From: Candidatus Zixiibacteriota bacterium
GTDB lineage: Bacteria > Zixibacteria > MSB-5A5 > GN15 > FEB-12
NCBI GenBank assembly: GCA_034439475.1
Contig: JAWXAN010000025.1
Coordinates: 1 to 63,752 of the forward strand
Direction: 5' to 3'
DNA length: 63,752 nt
The translations under genes and the position numbers were made by a program. The notes below the pieces were generated by a model, which was not told where the DNA came from, did not search any database, and worked only from the letters and a program-made list of their open reading frames with translations. Of the stretch, positions 59,030 through 63,752 are shown in pieces. Position 1 is the stretch's first letter. Each line of letters begins with the position of its first letter.

Positions 59030-60286
59030 TTATACTTCCTGTAACCGTTCTTGATAGAGCGGAAATTTTTCGCAGAAGTCCGCAACCTCGTTCGAGATCG
59101 ACTCCAAAATTGCATCATCAGTGCGGTTTTTGATGGCTCTGTCTATGAACTCGGCGATGACCGACATTTCCGAAATCCCCATTCCACGTGTAGTTATTGC
59201 AGGTGTGCCGATACGAATACCACTCGTGACAAACGGTTTTTCCGGATCAAAGGGTACCGTATTTTTGTTCACCGTTATCCCCGCTTTATCAAGAGCAATC
59301 TCTACTTTTTTGCCAGTCAATTTCTCTACGCCAATGAACGAAACAAGGAGCAGATGGGTGTCTGTTCCGCCGGTGACAATTTTGTAGCCTTTGGCTTTCA
59401 AGGCAGCTGCAAGGGCTTTTGCGTTTTCGATGATTCGCTTTTGATAGGCATTGAAGGCCGGTGTCAGGGCTTCTTTGAAGGCAACCGCTTTGGCGGCGAT
59501 GATATGCATGAGCGGTCCGCCTTGGAGGCCGGGCATAACCGTCCGGTCTAAATCAGCGGCGTATTTTTCTTTGCACATCACCATCCCACCTCGCGGGCCA
59601 CGAAGGGTTTTGTGGGTGGTAGTCGTCACAAAGTCGGCAAGATGAATCGGGGATGGATGGAGTTTTGCGGCAACAAGACCGGCAATGTGGGCAATATCGA
59701 CCATCATATATGCGCCGACTTCGTCGCAGGCCTGGCGGATTCTCTCAAAATCCCATGTTCGTGGATAGGCCGATGCTCCAGCCACAATCATTTTGGGTCT
59801 GACTTCGCGCGCCAGCGCAAGCAGGCGGTCATAGTCAATCGTTTCTGTTTCGCGGTCGACCTGATATCCGGTGAAATTGTAGAGTATCCCTGAAAAATTG
59901 ATAGGATGGCCGTGGGTGAGATGGCCCCCATGAGACAAATCGAGCCCCATCACTTTATCACCGGGTTTGAGTACGGTAAAGTAAGCGGCCATATTGGCGT
60001 TTGAGCCTGAATGAGGCTGAACATTAACGTGCTCACAGCCAAATAATTCTTTGGCGCGGTTTCGGGCGAGGTTTTCGGCAATATCGACGTACTCGCATCC
60101 GCCATAGTATCGCTTGCCGGGGTAACCTTCGGCGTATTTGTTAGTCATGACACCGCCTGCGGCTTCGAGGACAGCCTCAGAGACAAAATTCTCAGATGCA
60201 ATCAGTTCGAGTTTTCGCGATTGGCGGGTCGTCTCCTTGGCAATGGCTGCGAATATCTCAGGGTCGGCTTCTCTCAGGTATGACAT
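59030..60286 (-). CDS. glyA: Serine hydroxymethyltransferase
   Basis: 418 aa. PLP enzyme with the Schiff-base Lys in [19 protein letters not shown] and the N-terminal [39 protein letters not shown]. Interconverts serine and glycine and feeds one-carbon units. Preceded by a good sigma70 promoter; no glycine riboswitch seen in the 125-nt gap. Starts the glyA-cutA-TPR-TPR-nrdR-tatC run. Confidence 0.97.
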   Translation of the reverse strand: MSYLREADPEIFAAIAKETTRQSRKLELIASENFVSEAVLEAAGGVMTNKYAEGYPGKRYYGGCEYVDIAENLARNRAKELFGCEHVNVQPHSGSNANMAAYFTVLKPGDKVMGLDLSHGGHLTHGHPINFSGILYNFTGYQVDRETETIDYDRLLALAREVRPKMIVAGASAYPRTWDFERIRQACDEVGAYMMVDIAHIAGLVAAKLHPSPIHLADFVTTTTHKTLRGPRGGMVMCKEKYAADLDRTVMPGLQGGPLMHIIAAKAVAFKEALTPAFNAYQKRIIENAKALAAALKAKGYKIVTGGTDTHLLLVSFIGVEKLTGKKVEIALDKAGITVNKNTVPFDPEKPFVTSGIRIGTPAITTRGMGISEMSVIAEFIDRAIKNRTDDAILESISNEVADFCEKFPLYQERLQEV

Positions 60287-60329
60287 ATTGTTTAACGCTC
60301 CACCTCATTTACACGTTCTTAACTGCCTC

Positions 60330-60358
60330 AATGTATGGAGAAACGACATAGCGGTCAA
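60330..60358 (-). promoter_or_regulatory. Sigma70 promoter of glyA
   Basis: Minus strand TTGACC (60353-60358), 17 nt, TACATT (60330-60335), about 45 nt before the glyA ATG. On the other strand a weaker TTGTGA-N17-GATATT may serve the SET gene. Confidence 0.6.
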
Positions 60359-60417
60359 TTGGTTCTCGTTACTTGTGAAAAGACGTTTTTCATACGATAT
60401 TGGTGTAGAAAGTGACC

Positions 60418-60927
60418 ATGAACAAGAAGAAATCGCAGACAGATAAAATGTTTTCAATCCGACGCTCTCCGATACAAGGCACGGGTGCATTCGCCAAGCA
60501 GAGAATCCGTAAGGGAACTCAGATTATCGAATACACTGGAAAACGAATTACGCCCGAAGAGCAGGATAGTTTATACGATGACGACAAAATGGAACGTCAC
60601 CATACCTTTCTTTTTTATGTCGACGAAAATACGACTATCGATGGCTCGCGGGGTAACAACCAGTCCCGCTACATCAACCACTCCTGCGATCCGAACTGTG
60701 TTTCGCTTACTGATGATGGCCGCGTATTTATCGAGGCTTTGAGAAATATCCAACCGGGCGTTGAATTAACTTATGATTACGCCTACATCCGGACTGGGCG
60801 GTACAAAAAAGAATGGGATACACTCTATGCCTGCTCATGCGGCTCGGCGAATTGCCGCGGGACAATTATGTGGCGTCCGAAGAAGAAGAAAAAAAAGAAA
60901 GCCAAAACAAAAGCCAAAGCCGTGTAA
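60418..60927 (+). CDS. SET-domain lysine methyltransferase-like protein
   Basis: 169 aa. SET core at about 12-150: FSIRRSPIQGTGAFAKQRIR, RGNNQSRYINHSCDPNC (the NHSCxPN SAM-binding motif), VELTYDYAYI with the catalytic Tyr, and a post-SET zinc cluster YACSCGSANCRGTIMW. The C-terminal tail is nearly all Lys/Ala. This is the eukaryote-like SET form that methylates lysines in histones or ribosomal proteins; bacterial examples are scattered. ATG 60418 is preferred over GTG 60412; ribosome site weak. Alone on plus, divergent from glyA. Substrate unknown. Confidence 0.88.
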   Translation: MNKKKSQTDKMFSIRRSPIQGTGAFAKQRIRKGTQIIEYTGKRITPEEQDSLYDDDKMERHHTFLFYVDENTTIDGSRGNNQSRYINHSCDPNCVSLTDDGRVFIEALRNIQPGVELTYDYAYIRTGRYKKEWDTLYACSCGSANCRGTIMWRPKKKKKKKAKTKAKAV

Positions 60928-60949
60928 ATTCGCTGCTCAACTGAATCGA

Positions 60950-61312
60950 TTATTTTCGGTATTCCCAAAGATACAAATCATTTCCGTCAGGATCACCTAA
61001 AAATGCAAGCCGAACGCCTCCATCCTCAACGATTGGCCCGCTGAAGACAACTCCGCGCGATTTAAGAATTTCAACGACCGTATCTAAGGGTTCAGTGGGT
61101 GTCAGACCGACCGAGATCGAGCCGAGTGTACCTGGTTTTGGTGTGTGTGCTTTGGCCGGATGAAGCCCAAGCGACAGGCCGCTGCCGGCGTCAATCTGCG
61201 CCCACTCATCGCCAGAACGATACTGCAATTTAAAGCCGAGAACATCGGTATAAAACTTGACCGCATTATCCATATTCGAGACAAGGATTGTCGCATTGCC
61301 TCCGCTAATCAT
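60950..61312 (-). CDS. VOC (glyoxalase/dioxygenase-fold) protein
   Basis: 120 aa. Two beta-alpha-beta-beta-beta halves: NATILVSNMDNAVKFYTDVL, GFKLQYRSGDEWAQIDA and ISVGLTPTEPLDTVVEILKS, LAFLGDPDGNDLYLWEY. The VOC fold covers glyoxalase I, dioxygenases and resistance proteins; no substrate can be named. Starts by 4-nt overlap with the rpiB stop. Converges with the SET gene, 22 nt apart. Confidence 0.88.
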   Translation of the reverse strand: MISGGNATILVSNMDNAVKFYTDVLGFKLQYRSGDEWAQIDAGSGLSLGLHPAKAHTPKPGTLGSISVGLTPTEPLDTVVEILKSRGVVFSGPIVEDGGVRLAFLGDPDGNDLYLWEYRK

Positions 61313-61761
61313 GCTTTTTCCTTTCCCGCTTCCGCTTTCATGATTTTCTCGACTCGCGCAGTGTGCCGTCCGCCTTCGAATTTCGTCTCAATAAAAGTCT
61401 TTACTATCTCTTCAAGCTCTTCTTCGGGGGTGTATTTACCGGCGAGTGAGAGGACATTGGCGTCGTTATGTAGTCTTGTGTAATAGGCCATCTCGGTGTT
61501 GAGGGCCATTCCAGAGCGGACGCCTTTCACTTTGTTGGCGGTGATATTCATTCCATTGCCGGTCCAACAGACCGTGATTCCAAAATCGGATTTGTGATCT
61601 GCGACGGCATGTGCCACTTGGAGGCCGTAATCGGGGAAATCAACTGAGTCTTCGCTGTCTGTTCCAAAATCGAGAACTGAGTGACCGAGACGCAGAAGAA
61701 TCTTTTTAATCTCTCCTTTGAACCGAAATCCCTTATGATCAGCACCCAATGCGATCTTCAC
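61309..61761 (-). CDS. rpiB: Ribose-5-phosphate isomerase B
   Basis: 150 aa. MKIALGADHKGFRFKGEIKK, YGLQVAHAVADHKSDFGITV, CWTGNGMNITANKVKGVRSG, NDANVLSLAGKY all match RpiB/LacAB. The usual C(G)TGxG appears as CWTGNGM with the active Cys retained. Interconverts ribose-5-P and ribulose-5-P. Lies 15 nt after the aminotransferase. Confidence 0.95.
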   Translation of the reverse strand: MKIALGADHKGFRFKGEIKKILLRLGHSVLDFGTDSEDSVDFPDYGLQVAHAVADHKSDFGITVCWTGNGMNITANKVKGVRSGMALNTEMAYYTRLHNDANVLSLAGKYTPEEELEEIVKTFIETKFEGGRHTARVEKIMKAEAGKEKA

Positions 61762-61776
61762 GTTTTATCCTACAGC

Positions 61777-62724
61777 TTAAACCGTGACAGCTTTTTTTGC
61801 GACAGGTATCATGGTCAACCAGCCATGACGGTCTTCGGCGCGGCCTTCGATTATGTTAAAGAAATTCTTCTGCAACTGTCTGGTGATTGGGCCGCATGCG
61901 CCATTGCCGATACTGATACCATCTATTTTAGAGATCGGTGTGATTTCAGCCGCTGAGCCGGTAAAGAAAACTTCATCGGCCAGGTATAACGCCTCGCGGG
62001 GCATATTCTGTTCTATAACTTCGACGCCTATATCAGAAGCGAGTTCCATCACACATTTGCGGGTGATACCCGGCAGTATGGATGCGGAAAATGTTGGAGT
62101 GACCAGTTTACCGTCACGAACGATAAATATATTTTCGCCTGACCCTTCGGAAACATTTCCGTAGACATCGAGGGCGATAGCTTCGACATATCCATGACGT
62201 CGGGCTTCAAGCTTCATCAACTGGCTGTTCATGTAATTTGCGCCGGATTTGGCCATAGCGGGAAGCGTGTTCGGCGCCATGCGATTCCAAGATGAGACGC
62301 AAACCGATACTCCATTTTCAAGCGCTTCGGGGCCGAGGTATTTCCCCCAGTTCCAGGTCGCTATTGACACTTCAATTGGCGCGCCCACTGGGTCTACGCC
62401 GACTTTGCCATACCCACGGTAGACAACCGGACGGACGTAGCATTCATCCATTCGGTTCATTCCCACAAGCTCAAGAATGGTGGCATTGATTTCTTCTTGT
62501 GAGAAGGGGATGTCCATGTAATAAATCTTGGCTGAATTAAAAAGCCGCTGGGTGTGGTCTTTGAGACGAAATGCGGCGGAACCGCCAGCTGTCTTATAGA
62601 CGCGCATTCCTTCAAAGACAGAAGAGCCGTAGTGTATAACATGAGAGAGAACGTGAACTTTTGCATCTTCCCATTTGACGAATTTTCCACTCATCCAAAT
62701 GTATTCAGTCGGTGTTAGCGGCAT
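61777..62724 (-). CDS. ilvE: Branched-chain amino acid aminotransferase
   Basis: 315 aa class IV PLP enzyme. [55 protein letters not shown] (with the PLP Lys), [20 protein letters not shown] and [11 protein letters not shown] are IlvE signatures. Last step in Val, Leu and Ile synthesis. First of the ilvE-rpiB-VOC run. A candidate but weak -35/-10 (TTGAAT-N17-TATGTT) lies about 60 nt upstream. Confidence 0.95.
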   Translation of the reverse strand: MPLTPTEYIWMSGKFVKWEDAKVHVLSHVIHYGSSVFEGMRVYKTAGGSAAFRLKDHTQRLFNSAKIYYMDIPFSQEEINATILELVGMNRMDECYVRPVVYRGYGKVGVDPVGAPIEVSIATWNWGKYLGPEALENGVSVCVSSWNRMAPNTLPAMAKSGANYMNSQLMKLEARRHGYVEAIALDVYGNVSEGSGENIFIVRDGKLVTPTFSASILPGITRKCVMELASDIGVEVIEQNMPREALYLADEVFFTGSAAEITPISKIDGISIGNGACGPITRQLQKNFFNIIEGRAEDRHGWLTMIPVAKKAVTV

Positions 62725-62924
62725 AGCGCCCTCACTTATAGAGTTTTTTCAATTCCAGTAAAATATAACATACACAATCCGCCAAACTTATTCAATGAAA
62801 TTCCAGAAAATGATTGCTCGGGGTTTGAAAGGCATCATCAGAATATTATTCTGCCTTCCTGCCTCTTTGCCACAGCACAACCGTCTGTTATACAAAGGAA
62901 TGGGAGATTAGGTCTGTGGGAGGA

Positions 62925-63509
62925 TTAATCTCGACGGCCTAAGAATTTCCACACAGACGGTAAGATAAAAGATGCCAGACCGATTTTGATAGCTGTCCCG
63001 GGCAGGAACGGGATTAGACCTGCGGCAAACAGTCCTGATACCGGAACAAAGAAGAACAACTGTGTGAGTCCAAATAGAAAGACGACGGCATGGCCGATAA
63101 ACATGGCAATAGCCGAGAGAATATATCCTTTATACCATCCTTGGTCGGCCAGATAACCGGTTAGAAAAGCTGCAGGAACAAAACCCAGAAGGTAGCCGCC
63201 TGTTGGCCCAAAAAGATGGTGGATGCCAGCGCCGCCTCCGGCAAAAACCGGCGCGCCGGCGATTCCTTCCAAAAGATAGGCTGTAACAACCGCTGTTCCT
63301 CGAATTCTCCCTAAGGCCATAGCGATGAGCATGACACCGAACGTCTGGCCAGTGATGGGAACAGGTGAGAAAACAAGGGGAATCGAAATATAAGCCGCGG
63401 CAACCAATAAAAGATTGAAGCCCAGCAGGAGCGGGATTTCTGCCCATAGGGTGGATGGCCTAATTAGGTTGTAAACGGTTGTGGATCGGTTATTCAATAT
63501 TGGCTCCAT
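62925..63509 (-). CDS. bioY: Biotin transporter BioY
   Basis: 194 aa with six hydrophobic helices. Signature ISIPLVFSPVPITGQTFGVM, GIAGAPVFAGGGAGIHHLFG, PTGGYLLGFVPAAFLTGYLA. BioY is the S component of an ECF biotin transporter; no bioM/N nearby. I found no BirA operator: a lone TTGTAAAC-like word lies inside the coding start only. AAGGA about 8 nt upstream supports ATG 63509. Confidence 0.95.
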   Translation of the reverse strand: MEPILNNRSTTVYNLIRPSTLWAEIPLLLGFNLLLVAAAYISIPLVFSPVPITGQTFGVMLIAMALGRIRGTAVVTAYLLEGIAGAPVFAGGGAGIHHLFGPTGGYLLGFVPAAFLTGYLADQGWYKGYILSAIAMFIGHAVVFLFGLTQLFFFVPVSGLFAAGLIPFLPGTAIKIGLASFILPSVWKFLGRRD

Positions 63510-63588
63510 TCATTTTTTCCTTCGCTGAAATAATAAATGAAAGTCTACTGGATGAGACAACAATAATAATACTTATAAGCAGTGACGT

Positions 63589-63752
63589 TCACTCTATCTT
63601 CCAAATCTCAGCTGCGCTTCCATTGATGCCGCCATTTCCGGGCGAATGTTCCTCACCGCCTACCCCTGCTTGACCTTGAGTATACGTCACACCTACAGCC
63701 GAAACAATGTCGGCATCAAAGAGAGCAATGCATACCGACCAGCCGCCTCCCC
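63589..63752 (-). CDS. 3' end of a glycine-rich protein (runs off the window)
   Basis: One minus-strand frame is open from the right edge to a TGA at 63589-63591 and reads GGGWSVCIALFDADIVSAVG, VTYTQGQAGVGGEEHSPGNG, GINGSAAEIWKIE. The Gly-rich composition resembles tails of secreted surface proteins, where Gly loops repeat. About 54 codons are visible, so family assignment is impossible; a chance frame cannot be excluded. Confidence 0.45.
   Translation of the reverse strand, partial: GGGWSVCIALFDADIVSAVGVTYTQGQAGVGGEEHSPGNGGINGSAAEIWKIE

Noticed and set aside
60287-60411. Glycine riboswitch before glyA
   Set aside because: Gap too short and lacks the paired aptamer motifs.
63455-63480. BirA operator at bioY
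   Set aside because: Only one half-site-like word (TTGTAAAC) and it lies in the coding sequence without the paired half.
1-63752. CRISPR array, insertion sequence, integrase or prophage
   Set aside because: No regular direct-repeat/spacer pattern, no transposase, integrase or phage structural genes in any frame; the repeats present are irregular palindromes.

Overview
The window looks like a chromosomal segment of a flagellated Gram-negative bacterium from the FCB side of the tree, most likely an uncultured lineage such as Zixibacteria. This placement is inference. The support is a secreted protein with a type IX-style C-terminal sorting tail (NPFNPTTTIEF...), P- and L-ring flagellar genes implying an outer membrane, and moderate GC. 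Nearly every gene is on the minus strand; only two convincing genes (34177-35484 and 60418-60927) are on plus.

Layout, left to right. (1) 1-3900: a solitary Mrr-type restriction endonuclease, repeat-rich intergenic DNA and a DUF885 metallopeptidase. (2) 3920-13193: a housekeeping block transcribed leftward from a near-perfect sigma70 promoter: tRNA-Val, thrS, infC (probable ATA start), rpmI, rplT, pheS, pheT, zapB-like, zapA, rny. (3) 13318-43983: a large flagellar region holding late genes (HDOD, flgM-like, a frameshifted fliT/flgN-like chaperone gene, fliS, fliD, flagellin), two glycosyltransferases, fliW, flgL, csrA, flgK, flgN, flgJ, flgI, flgH, flgA, flgG, flgF, then a divergent secreted protein, then fliJ, fliI, fliH, fliG, fliF, fliE, an unknown small gene, flgC, flgB, motB, motA. 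(4) 44048-50797: a regulatory array: NtrC-type regulator, PAS kinase, a CheA-like protein without the CheW-binding domain, two CheY-like receivers, STAS protein, RsbW-like kinase and a GAF-PP2C phosphatase. (5) 51042-54771: der, a DUF512 radical-SAM gene, a candidate AbiJ/HEPN abortive-infection gene beside tRNA-Gly. (6) 54725-63752: a repeat-rich gap, tatC with a coupled 34-codon ORF, nrdR, two TPR genes, cutA, glyA, a SET-domain protein, a VOC protein, rpiB, a branched-chain aminotransferase, bioY and the tail of an unidentified gene.

How it works together. Promoter-like sequences suggest the usual flagellar hierarchy: a consensus sigma54 site before flgB, a weaker one before flgF, sigma28 sites before flagellin and motA. 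The NtrC regulator/PAS kinase pair is the obvious activator of the sigma54 sites. An elongated CsrA, FliW and a flagellin leader with CsrA-like GGA hairpins form a plausible homeostatic loop like that of Bacillus hag. The two glycosyltransferases between fliW and flagellin suggest flagellin glycosylation. The partner-switching module and the truncated CheA are the least familiar parts and could form an unconventional motility input pathway.

Limits: all functional names come from reading sequence by eye; no database search, structure prediction or promoter scoring was run. Missing from the window are flgD, flgE, fliK, fliL-R, flhA/B, fliA, rpoN and any CheW or chemoreceptor.
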